This document shows, piece by piece, positions 35,018 through 43,286 of a stretch of 64,000 nt of DNA. Position 1 is the stretch's first letter. Each line of letters opens with the position of its first letter. Below the pieces are notes generated by a model that saw nothing but the letters and a program-made list of their open reading frames with translations, made no database searches and was not told the DNA's origin. Both the position numbers and the translations under genes were made by a program. The stretch comes from CAJXZP01 sp963974475 (GTDB lineage: Bacteria > Bacteroidota > Bacteroidia > Flavobacteriales_G > Salibacteraceae), in contig CAXBCR010000001.1 in NCBI GenBank assembly GCA_963974475.1, positions 62,001 through 126,000 of the forward strand, written 5' to 3'.

Positions 35018-37180
35018 TTACTTCACCAAATCCATTTCCTCAACTAAATGTCCCGCTCCGGCATATTTATCGATAATAAAAAGCACGTATCGTACGTCTA
35101 CCATAATGTTTCGGCAAATCTCTGGATCATACATAATATCACTCATGGTACTTTCCCATGTGCGGTCAAAATTCAATCCAACCAATTCTCCCTTCGCATT
35201 TAACGCTGGACTACCCGAATTTCCTCCCGAAGTATGATTTGTAGCTGTGTAGCACACATGCATCCTTCCAGCAGAATCCGCATATTGCCCAAAATCCTTG
35301 GCTTCATATAAATCCATTAGCTTTTGAGGAACATTATACTCATACGAATTGGTGTCTCTTTTTTGTGCTATTCCTTCCATGGTCGTATAGTATTTATATA
35401 CCATACCGTCCACAGGTTCACTTCCCGTCACTTTTCCGTATGATAAACGTAGCGTAAAATTCGCATCTGGATAATAGTTTTTATATTCTGGTAAAACCTC
35501 CATTAAACCTGCCATATACACCCGCTGAATACTATCTAGTTTTAATTGCCCAGCACGATACGGTTTTGAAACTCTTTCAAAATATGTGCTTTCAATATCT
35601 GTTGCAACAACAAAAGCAGGGTCCGTCAATATTTTCTTATAACTTTTATCATTATACGAATCCAAAAACTTAAACAAGGTAGCTTTGCTCGCAAATAGTG
35701 ATTTTTCATAGATACTTTTACTGGTTTTCTCAGCTTTTTTCGCATCATTTACGCCAAACGAACTAAATACCATAGGAGGAACAAGACTAGTAGTCACTGA
35801 CACCAAATATTCCGGAATCAATTTGTTCATTATTTCTTGATCCACGTTGGCATTAAAATCTTTATAAAAACCTTCTGCGGCCGACCTCAACTCTACGATA
35901 AGTTCATTCCTTTCTTCTTTAGTAATACCTTCACGGGTTAACCCTTCGAAACGCTTAGAAAAACGCAAAATCTCGGGTCCATAATAATACACTTCAATAA
36001 ACATACTACGCGCCATAGAGTAGGACTTAAAACCCGAATAGTTTTTTTCGTAAGCGCTTAACACATTTGCATACTTACCAAAAGTCTCAGGGTCTTTTTG
36101 AACAGCTACATTGAACTCCGCTTCCAAAGCCAATTTCTTTTTCATGGCTTGGGTTTTATTTAAACCAATAATTTGACCTTTATACTTTTTCCAAGCATTT
36201 GAAATTCGTGATTGTTTAGCCGCATATTGAATATTAAGTTCTGGACTATACCGCATTGCCTTATTAATAATTCCTAAAGAAACATCTCTCATTCTAATTT
36301 TTGATGGGTTTTCTTCTTCGATGATAAATTTAACCGCAGTGGCAGGTAAATATTCATTGGTACGCGCAGGAAAACCAAAAACCATCGAGAAATCATTTTC
36401 TGCAATTCCCGCCAAACTTACCGGAAAGTGGTGCTTAGGAGTATATGGAATATTATCCTCCGCATAGTCGGCCGGTTGATTATCCTTATTCGCATAAATT
36501 CGAAACATTGAAAAATCTCCGGTGTGCCTTGGCCAAACCCAATTATCGGTATCAAAACCAAATTTACCTATAGATGATGGGGGCGCACCTACCAAACGAA
36601 TATCTGTGTAGGTTTCCGTAATAAACAAAAAATATTGATTACCATGATAAAATGGTTTGATATCAGCTCCTAAGGCTTTGTTTTCCTTAACTACATTTTT
36701 AATAGAATCAATGCGAGTTTTAATTAACTCTTGTCGTTCATTTTCAGGGGTATCCACCGAAATGCCAGCTAAAACAATTTTAGAAACATCCTCAATCCCT
36801 TTGATAAATAAAACTGAAAGTCCTTCATTAGGCAATTCCTCTTTTTTACTCATCGCCCAAAAACCATTGGTTAAATAATCGTTTTCTACCGTAGAATGCT
36901 GCTGAATTTGCCCATACCCACAATGGTGATTCGTTAGCAATAAACCCTCTTTAGAAATAATTTCTGCAGTGCAACCACCTCCAAACAAAACCACCGCATC
37001 TTTCATGCTTGATTTATTGGCGTCATAAATATCGCTTACCGAAATTTTTAATCCTGCATTTTCCAAATCAGTGGCATTGTACTGCTGTAGTAACAATGGA
37101 ATCCACATTCCTTCTTTTGCTATACTTACCGAAGTCATCGCTAAAACGATGAATGCGAGCGCTAATAATCTTTTTTTCAT
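35018..37180 (-). CDS. S46 dipeptidyl-peptidase, DPP11-like (Asp/Glu-specific)
   Basis: A 720-residue exported serine exopeptidase with a signal peptide (LLALAFIVLAMTSVSIA). Catalytic blocks: SKEGLLLTNHHCGYG (His), DTDNWVWPRHTGDFS (Asp region) and GGNSGSPALNAKG (Ser). Eighteen residues after the nucleophile lies Arg (GLNFDRTWESTMSD). In Porphyromonas gingivalis DPP11 the equivalent Arg binds acidic P1 side chains, so Asp/Glu preference is predicted. With the DPP7-like enzyme at 16832 and the POT transporter it would give a route for dipeptide use. It is full length. Confidence 0.93.
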   Translation of the reverse strand: MKKRLLALAFIVLAMTSVSIAKEGMWIPLLLQQYNATDLENAGLKISVSDIYDANKSSMKDAVVLFGGGCTAEIISKEGLLLTNHHCGYGQIQQHSTVENDYLTNGFWAMSKKEELPNEGLSVLFIKGIEDVSKIVLAGISVDTPENERQELIKTRIDSIKNVVKENKALGADIKPFYHGNQYFLFITETYTDIRLVGAPPSSIGKFGFDTDNWVWPRHTGDFSMFRIYANKDNQPADYAEDNIPYTPKHHFPVSLAGIAENDFSMVFGFPARTNEYLPATAVKFIIEEENPSKIRMRDVSLGIINKAMRYSPELNIQYAAKQSRISNAWKKYKGQIIGLNKTQAMKKKLALEAEFNVAVQKDPETFGKYANVLSAYEKNYSGFKSYSMARSMFIEVYYYGPEILRFSKRFEGLTREGITKEERNELIVELRSAAEGFYKDFNANVDQEIMNKLIPEYLVSVTTSLVPPMVFSSFGVNDAKKAEKTSKSIYEKSLFASKATLFKFLDSYNDKSYKKILTDPAFVVATDIESTYFERVSKPYRAGQLKLDSIQRVYMAGLMEVLPEYKNYYPDANFTLRLSYGKVTGSEPVDGMVYKYYTTMEGIAQKRDTNSYEYNVPQKLMDLYEAKDFGQYADSAGRMHVCYTATNHTSGGNSGSPALNAKGELVGLNFDRTWESTMSDIMYDPEICRNIMVDVRYVLFIIDKYAGAGHLVEEMDLVK

Positions 37181-37317
37181 TTTTCAACTTTTTCTTTTTG
37201 CTCAATAATGGAATGCGAATGTAAACCAATATGAGGCACTTAAAAAATGATACTTTTCTATTTCAATTTGCTCTTAATCTTACCACGTTCACAAAGCAAA
37301 TTCAATCAATTTAGCCT

Positions 37318-37325
37318 TATTTTTG
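37318..37325 (+). promoter_or_regulatory. Putative -7 box on the start of the 188-residue hypothetical gene
   Basis: TATTTTTG, then CAGC, then ATG. Initiation 5-7 nt after the box would fall on the ATG at 37330, that is, a leaderless mRNA. Confidence 0.45.
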
Positions 37326-37329
37326 CAGC

Positions 37330-37896
37330 ATGCATAGTATCGAACCACATTGGAATTGGCGCAATTTTTATACCGCAGAAGATGATCCAAATTCTCCGTT
37401 TTTTCAACGTGAATACAGTGAATTTGAGTTTCAAGATGCTATTTACGATCATGTAATTCATCCACAATGGGATAATTTTGAGTCGGGAACGCTATTTCTT
37501 AAATTACTATTTGTAGATTATGATTCGCAATATGCCATCATAGAACTTATGGGTGAATGGAACGACACCCTATATAATGACATCCGTTTTCTAAAAAGAA
37601 ATATTGTGGATCACCTAGTGGACTACGGAATTACCCAATTCATTCTGATTGGCGAAAATGTGCTCAATTTTCACAGCTCTGATGATTCGTATTATGAGGA
37701 ATGGTTTGAGGATATTGAAGATGGCTGGATTGCATTACTAAATTTTCGCGATCATGTATTACATGATTTTAAAGAAGCCAATATTGACCATTATTTTTTA
37801 CTTGACGGAGAGTTAAATGAACAGTCTTGGAGAACGAATACCCCTGAGCAACTTTATACCCAAATTGAAAGTTTGGTTCAGCGAAGAATAGGATAA
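37330..37896 (+). CDS. Conserved hypothetical acidic protein
   Basis: A 188-residue acidic, cytosolic protein rich in Tyr, Trp, Asp and Glu (SDDSYYEEWFEDIEDGWIAL). It has alternating strands and helices (LFLKLLFVDYDSQYAIIELM, YGITQFILIGENVLNF). There is no signal peptide or membrane segment. I do not recognise the domain, though the composition suggests a conserved Bacteroidota protein rather than a chance ORF. It converges with the Omp85-type gene 18 bp downstream. Confidence 0.75.
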   Translation: MHSIEPHWNWRNFYTAEDDPNSPFFQREYSEFEFQDAIYDHVIHPQWDNFESGTLFLKLLFVDYDSQYAIIELMGEWNDTLYNDIRFLKRNIVDHLVDYGITQFILIGENVLNFHSSDDSYYEEWFEDIEDGWIALLNFRDHVLHDFKEANIDHYFLLDGELNEQSWRTNTPEQLYTQIESLVQRRIG

Positions 37897-37914
37897 AAAT
37901 ACCCAAATCTTTTA

Positions 37915-39072
37915 TCAAAATGCTTCTCCTACTCCCACATAAAAACCTTGGGTTTCTACACCGCGTGCATAATCTACTCTTATAAAATAGCGATTTTCTG
38001 GAGTTGGGGTAAACCGAAGTCCACCTCCATAAGTATATCTGAAATGAGAAAAAGTAGCCTTAAAATCACCCCCGATTGAACCATAATTAAAGAATGCAGC
38101 AGCGGTTAAGTATTTTAAAAATAGTCGGCTTCGATATTCTATTTGACCAACCACCATTTGCCGATCGCGATATACTCCTTTTTGATAACCACGCATCATT
38201 TTGTCTCCACCTAGCATTGCCATTAAGTTAAAAGGTACCTCACCCGAATGCACTTCCGAGTACAACTGTAACGCCAAGATATCCTTTTTAGGGGTAAGTG
38301 AAATATATTTACGAATATCTAAACTACTATATTGGTCTTGATAAGTACTCCCCAGTGCATTGTTTGCCCAACACGTTGAAAAATCAATAAACCATCCTTT
38401 AGTGGCAGAAAAAAGGAAATCTCTCGCGTCATATCGAATACCAAATCCTAAAATAGACTGAATGCTACCTTCACTACCTGGAACATTTCCATCACGCAAC
38501 AGACTATCTGAAATGGAAGTTATTTGCGTGTTCTGGTATTTATAACGTACCCCAACGGAAATCGTGTTTTCATACACATATCGATACAGATTGGTGGCCA
38601 AAACAGGGTAATTAGCATCATACCATTCTCTATATGAACCATCATGAGTATTTCCAATACCAGCGAAAAAATAAGGGTAGATAAAATAACCCAACTTTCC
38701 GTTCAACATCCATTTTCGGTTTAATTGTAAGTCAAAACCCACTTGAGCCAACATTTGCTTATTTAATGTATAGACAAACGAAGGTGTAATTGTAGAGAAT
38801 TTTAATAACGAATCGCTGGAATTAAATGTAAAACTCACCATCGCAGACGCTCCAAAAGCGAGTCTTGTTTCAGGGGTATAGTATAACATTGGCAAAATTT
38901 GCAACTTCACTTTCTGCTCCGTTCGCTTCAACTCTTTTTGCAACCTTTTTTGTAACGCGATAGATTCTTCGGGGGTTAGGGTATCTGTATACACTTGCGC
39001 AACAGCAGGACTTACAACAAAGCTAAATCCTATAATAAATGCAAATCGAAGTATCTTTTTGTACCTTTTCAT
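37915..39072 (-). CDS. Omp85/BamA-type outer-membrane beta-barrel without POTRA domains
   Basis: A protein of about 385 residues with a signal peptide (FAFIIGFSFVVSPAVA) and a short N-terminal Lys/Arg helix. A 16-strand-like barrel follows, with the Omp85 loop motif LGGDKMMRGYQKGVYRDRQM and a terminal aromatic residue (VGVGEAF), the outer-membrane insertion signal. It is too short for the five POTRA domains of BamA, so it belongs to the small surface-antigen/patatin-barrel-like subgroup. The role is unknown. The start is the ATG at 39072. A TTG at 39075 is also in frame. A -7 box lies 9 bp upstream. Confidence 0.82.
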   Translation of the reverse strand: MKRYKKILRFAFIIGFSFVVSPAVAQVYTDTLTPEESIALQKRLQKELKRTEQKVKLQILPMLYYTPETRLAFGASAMVSFTFNSSDSLLKFSTITPSFVYTLNKQMLAQVGFDLQLNRKWMLNGKLGYFIYPYFFAGIGNTHDGSYREWYDANYPVLATNLYRYVYENTISVGVRYKYQNTQITSISDSLLRDGNVPGSEGSIQSILGFGIRYDARDFLFSATKGWFIDFSTCWANNALGSTYQDQYSSLDIRKYISLTPKKDILALQLYSEVHSGEVPFNLMAMLGGDKMMRGYQKGVYRDRQMVVGQIEYRSRLFLKYLTAAAFFNYGSIGGDFKATFSHFRYTYGGGLRFTPTPENRYFIRVDYARGVETQGFYVGVGEAF

Positions 39073-39080
39073 CAATGGAT

Positions 39081-39088
39081 CAAATCTA
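39081..39088 (-). promoter_or_regulatory. Putative -7 box of the Omp85-type gene
   Basis: The minus strand reads TAGATTTG, 8 nt before the ATG at 39072, predicting almost no leader. Confidence 0.4.
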
Positions 39089-39159
39089 CATTTTTAGACA
39101 GTATTCTTGCAATTTTGAGGCTAATTATAGCAAAACAGTTTGCTAAACTATTTTTGAAA

Positions 39160-39816
39160 CTAGTCCTTCCAGCCACGCAACATCTCTCTTTTTCCCGGAG
39201 GGCCAAGTATTCTTTCCATTCTAAAACCTACAGATTGCATGTCGCGCCTCACCTGCCCTTTGGCTGCATAGGTAACTAATGTGCCACCAATGGTTAGCAT
39301 ATCATATAGTTTTGCAAAAACATTTGGAGTCCATAATTCAGGTTGCTTATCAGGTCCAAAAGCATCAAAATAAATAACCTCAAATGAAGGTTCAATAGCA
39401 GTCTCCAAAAATGAGCAATGCATTTTTTTGAGCGATATAGTACTATCTAAAGCTACTAATTCCCCCCAATTAGATTGGTGCATCAGTCTAAAAATAGCGG
39501 CTTCCTCATCATTTTTCGCATAGGTCAATTTACTCCAAACGGATTCATTTAATGGATACAGTTCAGTACTGGTTACCGATACAATTATCTTATTCTCTTT
39601 CGCAAATGCCCATGTTAACAATACATTTAATCCGGTGCCAAAACCCATCTCGAATACACGTATGGTTTCTTTCTCTACAAAATTTTTCAGCCCTGATTGA
39701 ATATAAACGTGTTCACTTTCTTGTCGGGCACCGTGAATGGAATGATAGGTTTCATCCAATTCTGAAAGATACAAAGTGGGAGAATTATCGGCCGTTTGTT
39801 GAATTTTCAATTTCAT
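39160..39816 (-). CDS. mnmD: MnmD-type tRNA methyltransferase (MnmC N-domain)
   Basis: A 218-residue cytosolic SAM-dependent methyltransferase that would complete the nm5(s2)U modification at tRNA position 34 to mnm5(s2)U. SAM motif I VFEMGFGTGLNVLLTWAFA, the acidic FEVIYFDAFGPDKQPELWTP and the closing TYAAKGQVRRDMQSVGF, RILGPPGKREMLRG are the DUF752 domain of MnmC. The FAD-dependent MnmC C-domain is absent, as in stand-alone MnmD. The gene starts 5 bp after acpH. Confidence 0.9.
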   Translation of the reverse strand: MKLKIQQTADNSPTLYLSELDETYHSIHGARQESEHVYIQSGLKNFVEKETIRVFEMGFGTGLNVLLTWAFAKENKIIVSVTSTELYPLNESVWSKLTYAKNDEEAAIFRLMHQSNWGELVALDSTISLKKMHCSFLETAIEPSFEVIYFDAFGPDKQPELWTPNVFAKLYDMLTIGGTLVTYAAKGQVRRDMQSVGFRMERILGPPGKREMLRGWKD

Positions 39817-39821
39817 TTTTA

Positions 39822-40415
39822 TTAATTCTTCATTAGGGTATCCAAAAATTCTTTACTAGCCAGTTGTAATTCTGGATAAAACTGCCGAAACATTTCATAC
39901 AATTCATCCTCATGTTTTATCAGAACAGGAACTCCTTGCTCCATACCTGATTCAAAGCGAGCTCTCGAAGACAAGCCATTAAAAACATGCTTCATCCCAT
40001 CCTTATTTCCGTATTCGAAGAAAATATCTCGCACAATCATAAACTCATAAAACCTTAAAGCTCTTATGGTCAACAAATCTTTTTTACGTTCAATTAAATC
40101 ATACACCCCATGGGTATATTCCCGCAGGGAAACCGAAGAATAATCACTAAAATGAGAGGCTAAAAAATAATCAAAATAAACATCCGATACTACCGGTGCA
40201 TACTTTGAAAAATAGGGATTCAAAAGGGCATTTACCTTTTTTACAATGGGATGGCTATCGGTAAACTCATCAATAAACTGATGCAGCTTTAATCCTTTTT
40301 GAACTAATTCTGGTCGAATTTCTGATTTACTTCCGCGTATAAAATCTCCAATAAAATTCCCAATTGCAATGTCTTCGTTTATTCCAGAAAGGTGAAAGTG
40401 TGCCAAAAAATTCAT
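39822..40415 (-). CDS. acpH: Acyl-carrier-protein phosphodiesterase
   Basis: A 197-residue cytosolic HD-like hydrolase that removes the 4'-phosphopantetheine arm from holo-ACP. The N-terminus MNFLAHFHLSG, GNFIGDFIRGSK, LHQFIDEFTDSHPIVKKV and VVSDVYFDYFLASHFSDYSS are the AcpH signature with its metal-binding His/Asp residues. It is full length. It is first in a two-gene unit with mnmD. A -7 box sits 25 bp upstream. Confidence 0.92.
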   Translation of the reverse strand: MNFLAHFHLSGINEDIAIGNFIGDFIRGSKSEIRPELVQKGLKLHQFIDEFTDSHPIVKKVNALLNPYFSKYAPVVSDVYFDYFLASHFSDYSSVSLREYTHGVYDLIERKKDLLTIRALRFYEFMIVRDIFFEYGNKDGMKHVFNGLSSRARFESGMEQGVPVLIKHEDELYEMFRQFYPELQLASKEFLDTLMKN

Positions 40416-40439
40416 GGTGTTGCATTAAATCCAAAAATT

Positions 40440-40447
40440 CAAATGTA
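40440..40447 (-). promoter_or_regulatory. Promoter -7 box of acpH-mnmD
   Basis: The minus strand reads TACATTTG, a perfect consensus, about 25 bp before the ATG at 40415. Confidence 0.55.
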
Positions 40448-40463
40448 AACCATCACTTGCAGT

Positions 40464-40691
40464 CTAGCGCTTAACCATCATCTTATTTGTTAAATGCTCA
40501 ATTACGTCTAACCCATAAGCTACCAACGTATCGTCTCGCATTAATGCAGGTCGCACAAAAATGTCAAACTTGAGCCTATCACCAGCTTCATCTGCATCCA
40601 CAATTTCAATGTCCAATTCATTCTCTTTAATAAATCCTTGTACAATATGACAGTCATGACATCCCTCTCCAATGTATAATGTGTATTTCAT
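40464..40691 (-). CDS. Glutaredoxin-like small thiol protein (CHDC)
   Basis: A 75-residue protein with a thioredoxin/glutaredoxin-type start: YTLYIGEGCHDCHIVQGFI, giving a CxxC redox site (C-H-D-C) after the first strand, then IEIVDADEAGDRL. The cis-Pro region is represented by VRPALMRDD. It is shorter than typical glutaredoxins. It is preceded by AGGAG, a real Shine-Dalgarno, and lies 25 bp after the Crp/Fnr gene, so the two are probably co-transcribed. The partner is unknown. Confidence 0.75.
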   Translation of the reverse strand: MKYTLYIGEGCHDCHIVQGFIKENELDIEIVDADEAGDRLKFDIFVRPALMRDDTLVAYGLDVIEHLTNKMMVKR

Positions 40692-40716
40692 ATCTCCTAG
40701 TTTTCTTTTTCTTATC

Positions 40717-41400
40717 CTATTTCAATTGATCCATCTCATGGATGATAATGCTTCTTCTATCAAAATCCAAGATGCCTTTTTCTCTCAGTTCGTTCATCAC
40801 TATGGTCACAGTTTGGCGCGAAGTGGCCGTTAAATTAGCCATATCTTGATGCGTTAGTTTGTGCTTTACCGCATATTCAAACCCAATTTTTTTGCCCTTA
40901 GTCAACACCATTTCTTTAATAAATTCAACTATTCGATCATGGGCATCCTTAAAAATAAGGGATTCAAACCTTCGCTCCATTCGCTGTAAACGAAGTCCAA
41001 TTAAATGCGTTATTTTCAAGTTTAAACGGGGCATGGCTTCCAACATACGTAACATTTCTTCTTTATGAATGGCGCATATTTTAACGTTGTTATCCAACAC
41101 CTGTGCAAAATCCTGTCGATTCTCCTGTCCGGCAATAGCCAACTCCCCAAAAACTTCTCCCGGCTCTAATATGGCTTTAATAATCTCCTTCCCATCTTCC
41201 GAATAGGTTCCAATTTTCACTCGCCCTCTTTTAAGAAGAAATACCACCTTCGAAGGCTCTTCCGGGAAGTAAATAAATTTCCCTTTTTCAGGCGTCTTCA
41301 TAGCGGAAATCTTATCGATTCGCTCTAAATCCTCGGGACCCAAATCTCTAAAAATATTGATTTGCTCGAGGTACCACAATTTTGATTCGGCTGCTGCCAT
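40717..41400 (-). CDS. Crp/Fnr-family transcriptional regulator
   Basis: A 227-residue DNA-binding regulator. A cyclic-nucleotide-binding beta-roll spans about residues 20-130 (KGKFIYFPEEPSKVVFLLKR, EPGEVFGELAIAGQENRQDF) and a winged helix-turn-helix about 155-225 (HQDMANLTATSRQTVTIVMN). It lacks the N-terminal Cys set of Fnr, so it is not an Fe-S oxygen sensor. The effector is uncertain, and the RQ pair in the roll leaves cAMP binding possible. It is followed by the CHDC redox protein gene. Confidence 0.92.
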   Translation of the reverse strand: MAAAESKLWYLEQINIFRDLGPEDLERIDKISAMKTPEKGKFIYFPEEPSKVVFLLKRGRVKIGTYSEDGKEIIKAILEPGEVFGELAIAGQENRQDFAQVLDNNVKICAIHKEEMLRMLEAMPRLNLKITHLIGLRLQRMERRFESLIFKDAHDRIVEFIKEMVLTKGKKIGFEYAVKHKLTHQDMANLTATSRQTVTIVMNELREKGILDFDRRSIIIHEMDQLK

Positions 41401-41565
41401 AGTTCGGATGTTTGTTAATTACTTGAAATGAAAAAAGCTCATTTAAAAAGCCCAAATTAGACTAAATTAAAGCTCACCTCATATTTTTAACAAGTAATTA
41501 TGCATTGCAAAAAAATAAAATTTCAAATATCTAGATTGTCAGTATCACGACTATTCCATTAATTA

Positions 41566-41573
41566 TACATTTG
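41566..41573 (+). promoter_or_regulatory. Promoter -7 box of tRNA-Leu
   Basis: TACATTTGCAG, a perfect TAnnTTTG, ends 19 bp before the first base of the tRNA. Confidence 0.7.
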
Positions 41574-41592
41574 CAGCCCTACTAAAATTAAC

Positions 41593-41674
41593 ACCCAGGT
41601 GGCGGAATTGGTAGACGTGCACGCTTGAGGGGCGTGTGTCGAAAGACGTGTGGGTTCGACTCCCATCCTGGGTA
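41593..41674 (+). tRNA. tRNA-Leu (GAG anticodon)
   Basis: A class II tRNA with a 7-bp acceptor stem ACCCAGG/CCTGGGT, discriminator A and the leucine D-arm GGCGGAATTGGTAGAC. The anticodon stem CACGC/GCGTG has loop TTGAGGG (anticodon GAG, 41627-41629). It has a variable arm and the T-loop TTCGACT. CCA is not encoded. It is a single gene with its own promoter and terminator. Confidence 0.96.
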
Positions 41675-41681
41675 CTGTTTT

Positions 41682-41718
41682 AAAGCCCATCAATTTATTC
41701 GTAATTGATGGGCTTTTT
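41682..41718 (+). terminator. Intrinsic terminator after tRNA-Leu
   Basis: A perfect 14-bp stem (AAAGCCCATCAATT / AATTGATGGGCTTT) with a 7-nt loop, followed by a T-run. Confidence 0.92.
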
Positions 41719-41973
41719 CGTTTGCGTTTTTTTTATTTCTTTTTTAGGCTTACCTATAAGTGAATAATGCTATTCCTCTTTATTGCTTATTACCAATTGC
41801 GTCTTATTCTAATCTAGCTTAGGCGAAATTTGAAGCTAAGCCTCTTTACCATCAAGTACACATCCGCCCCTAAAACCCAAATGCAATGCAACCGACATAA
41901 TTAACAACCTCATAACCCTAGGTTTGTTTTGAAATTGAGAATTACATTTAAGTTAAACCGAAAAAATACTATT

Positions 41974-42549
41974 ATGAAAAAGCTTATCGATATCTATCAA
42001 AAATTTCTGTCTCTTGTTAAAATGATTGACGGACTTCCACTTCTAGTCATGCGATTTTTATTAGCCCTCGGATTCTATTATCCCGCTATGGAAAAATGGA
42101 GCAATATGGAAGCCACCATCGCGTGGTTTGGAAATGAAGAATGGGGACTTGGATTACCTTTCCCTGAAATTCAAGCCTATTTGGCTGCCACCACCGAATT
42201 TTTAGGCGTGTGGATGTTGATCTTTGGAATTGGTACTCGAATCATTTCTATCCCACTAATTTTCACCATGATTATGGCGATATTTACCGTTCACATCGAC
42301 CATGGTTGGTACACCATTGGACAATCGGCTTTGAATCCAGAAATTGCAGATAGAATTGGAGCTGCAAAAGACATTCTTAAAGCAAACGGAGATTACGGTT
42401 GGTTAACCGAACAAGGCAGCTTTGTGATTCTTCAAAATGGAGTAGAAACCGTGGTTACCTACATTATTATGCTAGCCACGCTGGTCACTGTGGGTCCAGG
42501 ACAATTAAGCGTAGACTATATTTTAGGTAAAAAAATGCTGAAAGAATAA
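41974..42549 (+). CDS. DoxX-family membrane protein, HvfX-like
   Basis: A 191-residue membrane protein with four to five helices. The N-terminal MIDGLPLLVMRFLLALGFYY and PAMEKWSNMEATIAWFGNEE, followed by LAATTEFLGVWMLIFGIGTR and TVHIDHGW, resemble HvfX, a DoxX subgroup found with copper-binding RiPP clusters (hvfABC). No HvfA/B/C gene is nearby, so only membership of the subgroup is suggested. The in-frame ATG at 41929 would add 15 basic residues. I prefer 41974 (MKKLIDIYQKFL). A terminator follows. Confidence 0.8.
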   Translation: MKKLIDIYQKFLSLVKMIDGLPLLVMRFLLALGFYYPAMEKWSNMEATIAWFGNEEWGLGLPFPEIQAYLAATTEFLGVWMLIFGIGTRIISIPLIFTMIMAIFTVHIDHGWYTIGQSALNPEIADRIGAAKDILKANGDYGWLTEQGSFVILQNGVETVVTYIIMLATLVTVGPGQLSVDYILGKKMLKE

Positions 42550-42586
42550 ATTACGGATTTATTAAATCATCACCCTCAAAGATGAG

Positions 42587-42621
42587 TGTCCAGATTCTGA
42601 ATAAGAATCTGGACTTTTTTT
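42587..42621 (+). terminator. Intrinsic terminator after the HvfX-like gene
   Basis: A perfect 10-bp stem (GTCCAGATTC / GAATCTGGAC) with loop TGAATAA and seven T residues. Confidence 0.92.
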
Positions 42622-42640
42622 ATCCCTATTTTTAAATGAT

Positions 42641-43192
42641 TTACTTTCTTTTCATTTCTTTTCGCAAAAATACCAAAAGTGCATCACGATCCTTCTCGGT
42701 AAGGTGCATTCCAATACCAATAGGTTTTTCAAAATAATCAAAAACAATTTGCTCATTTCCCATTACCCAAAATGATTTGTTAAAACCAGAGGTAATTGAT
42801 TTTCGGTCGCTTTTTACTTTTCTCAAATCCTTAATATTTTCGCGTACATAACGAGAAACCTTCCCGAAAGAAAAAATTCCACGTTTAATATACCACCCAT
42901 CATTTGCCATTCTTAGCAATTCATAACCGCTAACTCTAAACAACCAACTGTAAACCGCTTTGACTTCAAAATAGGCCCAAAATGCCAAGTAAGTCACAAA
43001 AAAATAAAATTGATTCTCCTCCGATTCACCAGAAAACAGGAAGTAAGCCACATACAGCCCTATCATGGTCCACATAAAAACCCACCCCAAAAGGGCGTGA
43101 TTCATCCATTTTTCTATAGTTCCATCAATCCTAACAATGGTTTCATTATCCTGTTTACTTATCGTAATACGCTCTCCAATCGACTGTTTCAT
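42641..43192 (-). CDS. Hypothetical membrane protein with two helices
   Basis: A 183-residue protein. The first ~30 residues are cytosolic, followed by two adjacent membrane helices (WVFMWTMIGLYVAYFLF, FYFFVTYLAFWAYFEVKA). The cytosolic C-terminal part looks like a small beta-rich, PH-like domain (YELLRMANDGWYIKRGIFSF, YFEKPIGIGMHLTEKDRDAL). This layout fits conserved bacterial membrane proteins of unknown function. It converges with the HvfX-like gene. No operon partner. Confidence 0.7.
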   Translation of the reverse strand: MKQSIGERITISKQDNETIVRIDGTIEKWMNHALLGWVFMWTMIGLYVAYFLFSGESEENQFYFFVTYLAFWAYFEVKAVYSWLFRVSGYELLRMANDGWYIKRGIFSFGKVSRYVRENIKDLRKVKSDRKSITSGFNKSFWVMGNEQIVFDYFEKPIGIGMHLTEKDRDALLVFLRKEMKRK

Positions 43193-43233
43193 CTATTTTT
43201 TATTTGGAATACATTTTGTTTACTTGCAAAACT

Positions 43234-43241
43234 TATTTTTG
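43234..43241 (+). promoter_or_regulatory. Putative -7 box upstream of the TPR protein-trmD genes
   Basis: TATTTTTG, with TTTG 15 bp further upstream (closer than the usual spacing). The ATG is at 43287. Confidence 0.4.
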
Positions 43242-43286
43242 TTGCAATTAAACATGCCAAAAGTGGCATATTAAAATGTTTTGACC

